Below are positions 1 to 7,570 of a stretch of 9,302 nt of DNA, piece by piece (within the stretch, counting starts at the first letter, position 1; every line of letters begins with the position of its first letter). The stretch is from Candidatus Competibacteraceae bacterium (GTDB taxonomy: Bacteria > Pseudomonadota > Gammaproteobacteria > Competibacterales > Competibacteraceae). The notes beneath the pieces were generated by a model, which saw only the letters and a program-made list of their open reading frames with translations, was not told the origin of the DNA and did not search any database. The position numbers were made by a program, and so were the translations under genes. The DNA is taken from the NCBI GenBank assembly GCA_012032855.1, contig JAAUQA010000092.1, positions 1 to 9,302 of the forward strand, read 5' to 3'.

Positions 1-447
1 ATTTTCCGGGTATTGAAACTGTCTCGGCATCTCAGCGAAGGGCGGGTGCTGGCTATCGCGGTGTGGGAAACCCGGCGCAAGATTACCGTTTTTCTCCTGA
101 CCGTATTGACCCTGGTTATGATCATCGGTGCGCTGATGTACTTGATTGAAGGCGAAGAACACGGTTTCGACAGCATTCCACGCGGGATGTATTGGGCTAT
201 CGTGACCTTGACCACGGTCGGCTACGGCGATATTTCACCACAAACCTGGTTCGGTCAATTATTCGCCAGCCTAGTGATGATCATGGGCTATGGCATCATC
301 GCCGTCCCGACCGGCATTGTTACTGTCGCCTTGTCGCGGGCCGGCGAACAGCCGGTCAGCGCCCGCGTTTGTCCGGGTTGCTCGGTGGCTTTGCACGATA
401 CCGACGCCCGATTTTGTAAATATTGCGGTGCACAGCTGGAACCATAA
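1..447 (+). CDS. Voltage-gated-type potassium channel, 3' part, with C-terminal zinc ribbon
   Basis: Inner-membrane K+ channel subunit, cut off by the window start: the frame is open from base 1 and begins inside the S4-S5 region (residues FRVLKLSRH), so the voltage-sensor helices lie upstream. A TTG at base 13 could be read as a start but is internal. In the visible 148 residues, S5 is about 28-49, the pore loop carries the K+ selectivity filter TTVGYGD (71-77), and S6 is about 86-111. After S6 comes a short cytoplasmic tail with two CxxC pairs (Cys124/127 and Cys139/142), a zinc-ribbon signature of the kind often fused to bacterial membrane proteins. The family assignment is secure from the filter. 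The role of the ribbon (assembly or regulation) is unknown. It ends 26 bp before nadE; a shared transcript is possible but there is no functional link. Confidence 0.93.
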   Translation: MFRVLKLSRHLSEGRVLAIAVWETRRKITVFLLTVLTLVMIIGALMYLIEGEEHGFDSIPRGMYWAIVTLTTVGYGDISPQTWFGQLFASLVMIMGYGIIAVPTGIVTVALSRAGEQPVSARVCPGCSVALHDTDARFCKYCGAQLEP

Positions 448-473
448 ACGCCTGAACTACAAGAGCGCGAGTA

Positions 474-2532
474 ATGAGCAAACCGTTTCATTGTATTTAT
501 TCCCACGGATTCATCCGCGCGGCGGTCGCTGTGCCGTTCGTGAGGGTGGCCGACCCGTTCTACAACCTCGAACGCATCCTGGGGCTTGCCCGCCGGGCCT
601 CGGAACAGCAAGCTGCCATTGCGCTGTTCCCGGAGCTTGGCCTATCCGCCTACAGCAACGAGGATTTGTTTCATCAAGACGTGTTGCTGGACGCAACCGA
701 AGACGCGCTGGCCACCCTCATTATGGAAAGCCGCGATTTACAGCCGGTCCTGTTGGTCGCGCGCCGCTGCGTTTCGAGGGCAAATTGTTCAATTGCGCGT
801 TGGTCATTTATCGCGGGCGGCTGCTCGGGATTACCCCCAAGACCTATCTGCCCAACTACCGGGAATTTTACGAAAAACGCCAATTCACTTCCGGGCGTTT
901 TGCGGTCGGTCGGGAGATGTTTTTCCAGGGAGAACGGGTTCCGTTCGGCGCTGATTTGATTTTCCACGCGGTCAATGTAGACGATTTCACCCTACACGCG
1001 GAAATCTGCGAGGACGTATGGACACCCATCCCTCCCAGCACCTACGCAGCGCTCGCCGGAGCGACGATATTGACCAATCTGTCTGCCAGCAATGTCACCA
1101 TCGGCAAAGCGGAATATCGGCGTGAACTGTGCGCCGCACAATCGGGCAAATGCGTCGCCGCCTATTTGTATTCCGCCGCCGGACCGGGCGAATCCACTAC
1201 CGATGTGGCTTGGGACGGCCAAGCACTGATCTACGAAAATGGTGAATTGCTCGCCGAAGCCGAACGGTTTGCGCAGCAAGAACAGCTGATCGTTGCAGAT
1301 GTGGACTTAGAACGGCTAGCGCAAGACCGGATGCGGCTAACCAGTTTCAACGATGTGGTCGGCGTGCACCGGGAACAGTTACAAGCGTTTCGCCGGGTTG
1401 AATTCGAGTTTCACCTTCCCACTCAGGCGACGGTGTTGCAGCGTAGCGTGGAACGGTTCCCGTATGTGCCTAATGATCCGGCCAAGCGCGATGAGCGTTG
1501 TTTCGAGGCGTACAACATCCAGGTGCACGGATTGATGAAGCGGTTGCAAAGTTCCGGCATTGCGCGATTGGTCATCGGCGTATCCGGCGGGCTGGATTCC
1601 ACCCATGCCTTGATCGTGGCGGCCAGAACCATGGATCGCTTGGGACTGTCGCGCAGCAACATTCTGGCTTATACCTTGCCCGGCTTTGCGACCAGCAGTG
1701 GGACCTTGCGCAATGCCCATAGCCTGATGAACGCGTTGGGAGTTTCCGGCAAGGAACTGGATATTCGCCCGTCCTGCTTACAGATGCTGCGGGATTTGGG
1801 TCATCCGTTCGCCGACGGCGAACCGCTTTACGATATCACCTTCGAAAACGTGCAAGCCGGCGAACGGACTTCGCACCTGTTCCGGCTGGCCAATTTTCAT
1901 AACGCCCTGGTGCTCGGCACGGGGGATTTAAGCGAATTAGCATTGGGTTGGTGCACTTATGGGGTGGGCGATCACATGTCCCACTACAACGTCAACGCTT
2001 CGGTGCCCAAGACGTTGATTCAGCATCTGCTGCGTTGGGTAATCGCCACCGAACAGTTCGACCGGCAAACCAGCACGATTTTACAAGCGATTGTGGACAC
2101 GGAAATATCGCCGGAATTGATTCCTCGCGGAGACAATGAAGCAGATCACGAACCGGCCCAAAGCACGCAAGCTGTGATCGGACCCTATGAGCTACAGGAT
2201 TTTAATCTGTACTACGTTACCCGCTACGGGTTCCGGCCCAGCAAGGTCGCGTTTCTCAGTTACCATACTTGGAGTGACAAAACACGGGGCGCTTGGCCGG
2301 ACTCACTGCCGGCTGATCAGCATAATGAATACTCTCTTGCCATCATCAAGCGCTGGTTGGAAACCTTTCTGTTCCGTTTTTTCCAAATCAGTCAGTTCAA
2401 GCGGTCCTGCGTGCCCAATTCGCCCAAAGTAGGCTCCGGTGGTTCGCTTTCGCCACGTGCGACTGGCGGGCACCCAGCGATTCGGAAGCCACAGTCTGGC
2501 TTGACGAGTTGCGGCGGCGGGTGCCTGATTAG
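474..2532 (+). CDS. nadE: Glutamine-dependent NAD(+) synthetase, two frameshifts
   Basis: Cytoplasmic enzyme that amidates deamido-NAD to NAD using ATP and glutamine-derived ammonia, the last step of NAD synthesis. An N-terminal nitrilase/CN-hydrolase domain supplies ammonia, with visible triad Glu54 (FPELGL), Lys123 (PKTYLPNY) and Cys179 (EICEDVW). The C-terminal synthetase domain carries the PP-loop SGGLDS at 371-376 and conserved [20 protein letters not shown]. The frame is broken twice. At about 759-760 one base is missing (LLV then GAPLRFEGK in the next frame). At about 2457-2458 another is missing; correcting it gives [27 protein letters not shown] and a TAG at 2530-2532, whereas the uncorrected frame reads unrelated residues to 2638. 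Corrected length is 686 aa, normal for the family. The protein sequence on both sides of each break is well conserved, so sequencing error is more likely than pseudogenisation. Start ATG 474 has only a weak purine-rich upstream stretch. Confidence 0.93.
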
Positions 2533-2736
2533 GGGCTATCTTGAAGTTGCCGGGAAGACCGGCTATAGGGACGCTAAAAAAGTCGCAAATGTGTATGCAT
2601 CTGTTTGGAAAGATGAGCCGTATATGTCATTCCAATAGCACTGTAACGACAAGCCAATTAACCAGAAACCAGGCAAGAAACAGCGCTTGCAATTAATAGC
2701 CTGATTCCAATTATTCACGATGCGGGGAGACAAGAT
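2533..2736. other. Intergenic stretch at the start of the AT-rich segment
   Basis: About 200 bp between the corrected nadE stop and the next start. No conserved protein is visible; the open frame to 2638 is run-through from frameshifted nadE. Base composition shifts to AT-rich here. A weak promoter-like pair is TTGCAA (2687-2692) with ATTATT 17 bp downstream (2710-2715), which is a poor -10 match. No hairpin followed by a T run is seen after nadE. Confidence 0.4.
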
Positions 2737-3912
2737 ATGTCTGGTAATCAACACCCTTGGCGCGATGTGATACCGAACAAAGCATGGTTTAAGGTATTAC
2801 AAAAACTGGTAGTCAGGATGATGAGGATGTCATCCCTATTACGGACAAGCTGCGTCAATATCATTTGATCAAAAAAACCGATGTAGGCCAATTCTATCAG
2901 CGTATCAATGAGCTAGAGGAACTCTCCCTTTTGGCCACAGATTATTTAAATAAAAAGCATAAATCAGGTTATCAGAAATCTAATAACAAGAAACTGTCAG
3001 AGTCTTCTAGAAAGAATCTAAAAAAGAAGTGGTTACGATTGTAACCATCGAAGAGAAAAATATAGATCGTTGGGTTTATTCCTTAGGACAAAGAGCAAAT
3101 AAAAAAGTAGGCTATTTATTGAAACTCGAAAAGAGTCCTGTAAAGCATTTAGGCAGTATTACTGAATTCAAAAAATTTTTATCTCAAACAAAAGCTATCA
3201 AAGATCCCAAACTGCTAAAACTTGGTCTTGGCGTCAAACCGGAAAATGGGACCCGTATCATCGTCCTATCGAGGTCGAATTTGATTCGAAACAGCAACCG
3301 GTGTCAGGTCAGCACAGCGACATCAGTGCGGCTTTTATTAAATGGTACAATAATACTAGCGATTTACCTTTTTTTGTGTGGCTTGAGGGACATCCGATTT
3401 GCACGCAAGAGGGATATCTAGAGTCGGCTCGACCGGTAGTCAGCAGTGTTCTATACGGACCCAATAATGGTATTCGCCGGGTTTTTGTGTCCGGCAACCA
3501 GCTCGTGGCTTGTTCATGGTTGGGAAATCAGCAACCAACAGCACTTACCACCGCTTCAGGTACGCTAAAATCCGGCGAGGCTTTTGCGTGGCTAACAACG
3601 GGTGAGTTGCTGATTCATAATCATGTCGTTGGGAGTTTCCATCATTCTTCGTTCAACGGTGGTCGCAAAGTACGCTGCGCAGGCATGATGACTGTCGAGA
3701 ACGGAAAAGTAATGCGCGTCGATAATAACAGTGGTCACTACAAACCCACGACTCAGCATTTTCTAACCTTTTTGAAAATATTAGACGACAAGAAGGTTCT
3801 CGCTGAGAATGCTCGGATTGCTACACACGATATTAATGATGGCAGACAGGAGAGTAATCTTTTGGGCTATCCTTTAGATGCATTCAGGAAAGAAGTTGGA
3901 AAAAAAGTATAG
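2737..3912 (+). CDS. IQM-like (plant calmodulin-binding protein core-like) protein, three frameshifts
   Basis: Function unknown. ATG 2737 follows a GGGGAGA purine stretch and begins MSGNQHPWRDVIPNKAWFK. The reading passes through three frames, each change fitting one missing base: an A run at 2801-2805, an A run at 3020-3025 and an A run at 3243-3246 (KPEK-WDPYHRP). The rejoined protein is about 392 aa. The N-terminal part (about 30-180) is charged and probably helical. The C-terminal part has WDPYHRP, then PFFVWLEG (about 212-219), LTTASGTLKSGEAFAWLTT, FHHSSFNGG (302-310) and SGHYKPT (333-339). From memory, this order of motifs matches the core of plant IQM proteins (PFF.WL, QHSSFL.GG, AAG, SGHY.PT), without a recognised IQ motif here. 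No signal peptide or membrane segment is seen. It is AT-rich, unlike its neighbours, and has no operon partner, which suggests horizontal acquisition. It could be a secreted or host-directed factor, but nothing here proves that. Confidence 0.72.
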
Positions 3913-4833
3913 GAGCGCCATTTTCTGTGGGGTCTCTGACGAATGCTTTCTATGCCTGATCAATCGGCTTGGCACAATGAAATCATGGCATTGTGCCGGG
4001 CCGAAAATACACGAGCTAGGTTTATCGGTAACAATCTGATGCCTCTGCAAAGCCTGCACAGGTCGGTTGTTACCGTGGAAAATCTTTCTGAACGCCGCGA
4101 GTTGGTTGGCCGATATTGTCACTGGCGTAGTCATTACAAACCAGCTCACCCCTTCCGTGCATGGAGGCATCGTCAGGGAACCGTTGTAACGGTAACTGGT
4201 TCGGTCGTCAGGTAAAAAGTCTAAGGCGTTGACCTGTTCACCAACCGATGTTTCCGCCGTTTCCTCGGCTGGGAAGTGATGCCATACCGCTTCAAACGCC
4301 CTGTTTTCTTCCCCCTCCTGCAGGAGTAACCCCACTACCGCCAGCTGGCCGTCAACGCTTTTATGCACCAGGTGCAATTCAGCGGCAAACCGTTGCCCGT
4401 CGATGGTATGTTCGCTGGGCGAATGAAAATGAAACTGCAATAAATCGTAGCGTTTGCCATTCGTTTCAAGGTGGCTACCGGCATCGTAGTTGACCTGAAT
4501 CGTGTGTCCGTTATTCAGGATACGAATCTCAGACGGTTGATAGTGAAAAGTGACTGCTGGCAATTGCTGCGCGATGCGTCCAACCAGGTCGATGGGCGAT
4601 TGTTGTTTCCCCCACCTACAAACTCCAAACGAAGAGGATAACTCGCCCCAGTGATCGGGCCCGTAGTCACCTTCGTGCGTCCAGTATACTTCTTCCACAG
4701 CGGCTTTACGGGTCTCGGTTTGAGTGGCTTGCTTGGACTTGACGGCATCCCCCTTAGACGCATCGGCAGCCGATGAGTCAAGCCTATTGTTATCGATTGT
4801 CACTGAGTTATTACCTTTGGCGGGAAAGAACAT
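3874..4833 (-). CDS. Alpha-class carbonic anhydrase, unusual N- and C-terminal ends
   Basis: Zinc enzyme interconverting CO2 and bicarbonate. Alpha-class hallmarks in the 319-aa reading: HWGEL (61-65), QSPIDL, proton-shuttle-position His110 (LNNGH), zinc ligands His135 and His137 (QFHFHSPSEH) and His154 (ELHLVH), Glu152, the Thr211 gatekeeper in SLTMPPCTEGV, and NNRPVQ. Cys72 and Cys215 sit where secreted alpha-type enzymes form a disulfide, implying an oxidising compartment. Yet residues 1-48 are a polar Ser/Ala/Asp/Lys-rich stretch with no hydrophobic signal peptide, and no Shine-Dalgarno is seen before ATG 4833, so the true N-terminus may be lost to an indel upstream. The family normally ends shortly after NNRPVQ; here about 50 unrelated residues follow and overlap the convergent gene by 39 bp. 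A TAA one frame away at 4024-4022 would give a normal end if one base is missing nearby. Confidence 0.93.
   Translation of the reverse strand: MFFPAKGNNSVTIDNNRLDSSAADASKGDAVKSKQATQTETRKAAVEEVYWTHEGDYGPDHWGELSSSFGVCRWGKQQSPIDLVGRIAQQLPAVTFHYQPSEIRILNNGHTIQVNYDAGSHLETNGKRYDLLQFHFHSPSEHTIDGQRFAAELHLVHKSVDGQLAVVGLLLQEGEENRAFEAVWHHFPAEETAETSVGEQVNALDFLPDDRTSYRYNGSLTMPPCTEGVSWFVMTTPVTISANQLAAFRKIFHGNNRPVQALQRHQIVTDKPSSCIFGPAQCHDFIVPSRLIRHRKHSSETPQKMALLYFFSNFFPECI
3971..3997. repeat. 9-bp perfect inverted repeat between convergent genes
   Basis: GGCACAATG (3971-3979) and CATTGTGCC (3989-3997) are exact reverse complements around a 9-nt loop. It lies inside the suspect C-terminal extension of the carbonic anhydrase reading and just past the stop of the IQM-like gene. 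This is where a bidirectional terminator would sit if the anhydrase really ends near 4022. Neither strand has a T run after the stem, so an intrinsic terminator is not demonstrated. Confidence 0.5.
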
Positions 4834-4924
4834 TCAGCTATCAATAAAAATGTAGCAGCTTGATTAACCGATGAGTCCCAACATCTTGTATTGCCTGTTG
4901 CGGGAACGACGCAGAAGTCATTAA

Positions 4925-4955
4925 CGTAGCGGCCAATCGATCATAGCGTAGCGGC
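4925..4955 (+). repeat. Two 9-bp direct repeats, 22 bp apart, upstream of the btu promoter
   Basis: CGTAGCGGC occurs at 4925-4933 and again at 4947-4955. The centre-to-centre distance of 22 bp is close to two helical turns, and the second copy abuts the putative -35 hexamer at 4956. This is the geometry of an operator or activator site, but no regulator can be named. Confidence 0.35.
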
Positions 4956-4983
4956 TTGACGCAAAGCACAAATCCGGTATGGT
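4956..4983 (+). promoter_or_regulatory. Putative sigma70-type promoter of the corrinoid uptake operon
   Basis: TTGACG (4956-4961, 5 of 6 to consensus) is followed after 16 bp by TATGGT (4978-4983, 4 of 6). The expected start of transcription, around 4990, coincides with the first base of riboswitch helix P1 at 4991. That independent agreement is the main support. Confidence 0.6.
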
Positions 4984-4990
4984 TGTTAAC

Positions 4991-5153
4991 CGACGGTTCC
5001 CCTTCGAGGATTAAAAGGGAACACGGTCAAGCCTTGCTTGAAACCGTGGCTGCCCCCGCAACTGTAAGCGGCGAGCCGCTATCCACCATGCCACTGGGAA
5101 ACCGGGAAGGCCGGATAGCGGCCATGACCCGCAAGCCAGGAGACCTGCCGTCG
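4991..5153 (+). promoter_or_regulatory. Cobalamin (B12) riboswitch aptamer
   Basis: An RNA aptamer that binds adenosylcobalamin or a related corrinoid and shuts down downstream expression. Helix P1 closes CGACGG (4991-4996) with CCGTCG (5148-5153). Conserved blocks appear in order: AAGGGAACACGGT (about 5016-5028), GCTGCCCCCGCAACTGTAA (5049-5067), GCCACTGGGAAACCGGGAAGG (from 5090) and the B12 box AGCCAGGAGACCTGCC (5134-5149). It stands 94 nt before the btuF-like start, so it assigns the operon's substrate as a corrinoid. Open frames crossing this interval are not genes. Confidence 0.96.
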
Positions 5154-5156
5154 AAC

Positions 5157-5230
5157 GCGTCACCTAACCAGCGAGCGGGGTGCTCTCTGGTGCGGTAATT
5201 GCGGTGGTGACGCATCGATTTTAGCGTCAC
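5157..5230 (+). promoter_or_regulatory. Riboswitch expression platform with two mutually exclusive hairpins
   Basis: GTGACGC at 5207-5213 can pair with GCGTCAC at 5157-5163 (extended to 8 bp with GGTGACGC at 5206-5213), right after helix P1. Alternatively it can pair with GCGTCAC at 5224-5230 across a 10-nt loop, just upstream of the btuF start. The two pairings exclude each other, as expected of a switch. There is no T run after the distal stem, so control of translation or of Rho access is more likely than intrinsic termination. The mechanism is inferred. Confidence 0.5.
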
Positions 5231-5246
5231 TATTGCGGTAACCGTC

Positions 5247-6470
5247 ATGGATCGCCTATTTAATCGCCTTATTCTGTTGTTCCGCTACGCGGGGCAGAGT
5301 CTGTTGGTTTTAGCAACCCTGTTGCTGATTTTCCTTGCTGTCACGGCGCTATCTTTCGCCTCAACCCACCGTGATTGCGTCGAACAGTACGACCCTCAAG
5401 TCGATTACTTCCCTGATAAAGCTCGCTTAATTCATGCACGTGGCTTTACGCTGGACTATTTCGGTCATTACAAAGTGCTCACCGTACTGACCCCCTGGCC
5501 GGGCGCGACGCGAAACTTCCGTTACGTGCTGGTGCAATGCGGTACACCGCCACCCACGGGTTATCCCGATGCGCAGATCATTGAGGTGCCTATCGTTAAA
5601 GTGATCGCGCTCACCAAACCTCAGTTGCCCCATCTGGAACTTTTGGATGTATTGGATGGGCTACTGGCCTTGGACTCGCTGGACCGGGTTTACTCACAAA
5701 CGGTGAATCGGAAAATTGCGGCAGGCCAATTGGTTGCGGTCGGTTGGGGGACAACGATTGATGCCGAACGCATTTTGGCGTTGGAACCCGATTTAGTGAT
5801 GGCTACGGCCTATGATCAGCCGCAGCACAATGTGCACCCGATTCTGCAACGAGTCGGTATTCCGGTGGTGATTAATGCCGAATACACCGAACCGACTCCG
5901 CTGGGTCGAACCGAATGGTTGAAGTTTACTGCCGCGCTGTTTAATAAGGAGCAACGAGCGGAGCGTGTATTCAACGACATTGCCAGCCGTTACCGCGCTT
6001 ACGCGGAACTGACCCAAGATCTTCCTGACGGGAAACGGCCTACCGTTTTGACCGGCGCATTGTATGGCAGCGCTTGGTACGTGCCCAGTGGCAACAGCTA
6101 CCTCGCACAACTGCTGGATATTGCCGGAGGCGATTATCTATGGGCTGATACTGATGCCACCGGCAATATCCCGCTCGATTTCGAGGCGGTTTACGCCCGT
6201 GCCTGGCAAGCGGATTACTGGCTGACCACCAAGAATGAATGGCTGACCCGCGCCGACATGCAGGCGGCGGATGCCCGCTATGACGTATTCACGGCCTATC
6301 AGCACGGTCGGGTTTACAATAATAACGCTCGTCTCAGCGCGACCGGCGGCAACGATTACTGGGAACGGGCGACGTTGGAACCGGATATGATTTTGGCCGA
6401 TCTGATCAAGATTTTTCATCCGTCCCTAGTGCCGGAACACACCTTGAAGTATTTTCGCAAATTACCGTAA
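5247..6470 (+). CDS. btuF: Corrinoid ABC transporter, periplasmic substrate-binding protein (BtuF-like)
   Basis: Solute-binding component that delivers substrate to the BtuCD-like permease. The 407-aa protein starts with a hydrophobic segment (about 18-38, LLVLATLLLIFLAVTALSFA) that is either a cleaved signal peptide or a membrane anchor; there is no clear lipobox. The rest reads as a class III (FecB/BtuF-type) binding fold: first lobe from about residue 60 with YKVLTVLTPWPGA, the region IDAERILALEPDLVMA (about 171-186) typical of the family, then the long linking helix and second lobe (PTVLTGALYGSAWYVPSG). This family also takes iron-siderophores; the cobalamin riboswitch directly upstream favours vitamin B12 or a corrinoid. 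ATG 5247 has no strong Shine-Dalgarno, consistent with regulated translation. The TAA overlaps the next ATG by one base, so it is translationally coupled. Confidence 0.88.
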   Translation: MDRLFNRLILLFRYAGQSLLVLATLLLIFLAVTALSFASTHRDCVEQYDPQVDYFPDKARLIHARGFTLDYFGHYKVLTVLTPWPGATRNFRYVLVQCGTPPPTGYPDAQIIEVPIVKVIALTKPQLPHLELLDVLDGLLALDSLDRVYSQTVNRKIAAGQLVAVGWGTTIDAERILALEPDLVMATAYDQPQHNVHPILQRVGIPVVINAEYTEPTPLGRTEWLKFTAALFNKEQRAERVFNDIASRYRAYAELTQDLPDGKRPTVLTGALYGSAWYVPSGNSYLAQLLDIAGGDYLWADTDATGNIPLDFEAVYARAWQADYWLTTKNEWLTRADMQAADARYDVFTAYQHGRVYNNNARLSATGGNDYWERATLEPDMILADLIKIFHPSLVPEHTLKYFRKLP

Positions 6471-7570
6471 TGCCCATGACGCCATCTTCCCTTTCCGAAT
6501 CTCCGATCGGTTCCCCTATCGCGTGGCGTGCCATGCCGGGTTTGCGTCAGTTCGCGCTACTCGGGTTGAGCTTGGCTCTGCTGGGTGCATTTTTGGCGAG
6601 TCTGGCGCTCGGTTCCGTAGCTATTCCTCTCAATGAGGTGATCACTATTTTGCAGGGAGGCGAACCCACTCAACCCAGCTGGCTTTACATCGTGCTCACG
6701 CTACGTCTCCCCAGGGCGCTGACCGCCATTCTGGCTGGGGCTGCGTTAGCTGTGAGCGGACTGCAAATGCAGACGCTATTCCGTTAATCCGTTGGCGGAA
6801 CCGTTTATTTTGGGCATCAGCGCCGGCGCTAGTCTCGGGGTAGCCTTGGTCACACTGGCGACCGGCACAGTAGGCGCGTTGGCCGGGTTAGGCTGGTTCG
6901 GTCATCTGGGCTTGACCGGCGCGGCCATCACGGGTGCCGCCGTGGTGATGAGTTGGTGTGGGTAATCGGGCGGCGCATTCGGCACAACACCACGCTGTTG
7001 ATTCTCGGCCTGATGTTCGGCTATGTCGCGTCGGCTATCGTCAGTGTGCTCATCCACTTCGGTGCTCCTGAACAGGTGCAACTCTATTTGAACTGGACCT
7101 TTGGCAGTTTCAGCAACGTAAACGGTCAGCAACTGGCGGTGTTGGCAGCCGTGGTTGGGGTAGGTCTAGTCATCGCTTATTTTCTGTCCAAGCCGCTAAA
7201 TGCCTTGTTATTGGGCGAGACGTATGCGCGCAGTATGGGACTCAGCGTGACCGTGGCGCGGTACTGGATCATCGCTAGCGCCGCGTTGTTAGCCGGAACG
7301 ACCACGGCCTACTGCGGACCCATCGCGTTTCTCGGCATCGCCGTACCGCATCTGTGCCGGGCCTTATTTCGCACCGCCGATCATCGGGTATTGCTGCCGG
7401 CTTGCTTGCTGTTGGGCGGCTTGCTGGCATTGCTTGCCGATTGTGTGGCGCGTTTGCCGGGCAGCGATATTAGTTTGCCGCTCAACGCCGTCACTGCATT
7501 GATCGGCGCACCCACGGTGATGTGGATTCTGCTGCACCAAGGTCAGCGGGTCGAGCCCGCTTCCGCGTGA
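6470..7570 (+). CDS. btuC: Corrinoid ABC transporter permease, FecCD/BtuC family, two compensating frameshifts
   Basis: Inner-membrane permease of the type II importer class. ATG 6470 overlaps the btuF stop. The frame breaks twice. An extra T at 6784-6785 turns LFR-NPLAEPFILGISAGASLG into a stop, and a base missing near 6951-6953 separates ITGAAVVMS from LVWVIGRRIRHNTTLLILGLMFG. Correcting both gives about 366 aa, a little longer than usual because of an N-terminal cytoplasmic tail. Family landmarks include LRLPRALTAILAGAALAVSG, NPLAEP.ILGISAGAS, GPIAFLGIAVPHLCR (the loop contacting the ATPase), and many hydrophobic spans fitting the roughly 8-10 helices of the family. The last four bases overlap the GTG start of the ATPase gene. 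As both indels keep conserved sequence in register on each side, error is likelier than decay. Confidence 0.9.

Noticed and set aside
290..473. 5' part of the long plus-strand open frame that reaches 2638
   Set aside because: It overlaps the K+ channel end and nadE start in another frame. The conserved nadE N-terminus (from 474) is in a different frame; this frame becomes coding only after the indel near 760.
2533..2638. C-terminal extension of nadE beyond 2532
   Set aside because: It is read-through after the second frameshift. The family-like C-terminus ([24 protein letters not shown]) ends at 2532 in the corrected frame.
3971..3997. Intrinsic bidirectional terminator
   Set aside because: The stem is perfect, but neither strand has the T run required for a Rho-independent terminator. 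It is kept only as an inverted repeat.
4956..5198. Open frames across 4956-5248 on both strands
   Set aside because: The interval is a cobalamin riboswitch and its expression platform; the frames lack conserved protein features.
7522..7566. Upstream start for the ATPase
   Set aside because: The extra 15 residues would lie inside the end of btuC and do not resemble an ABC N-terminus; GTG 7567 with a 4-base overlap is the normal coupled start.
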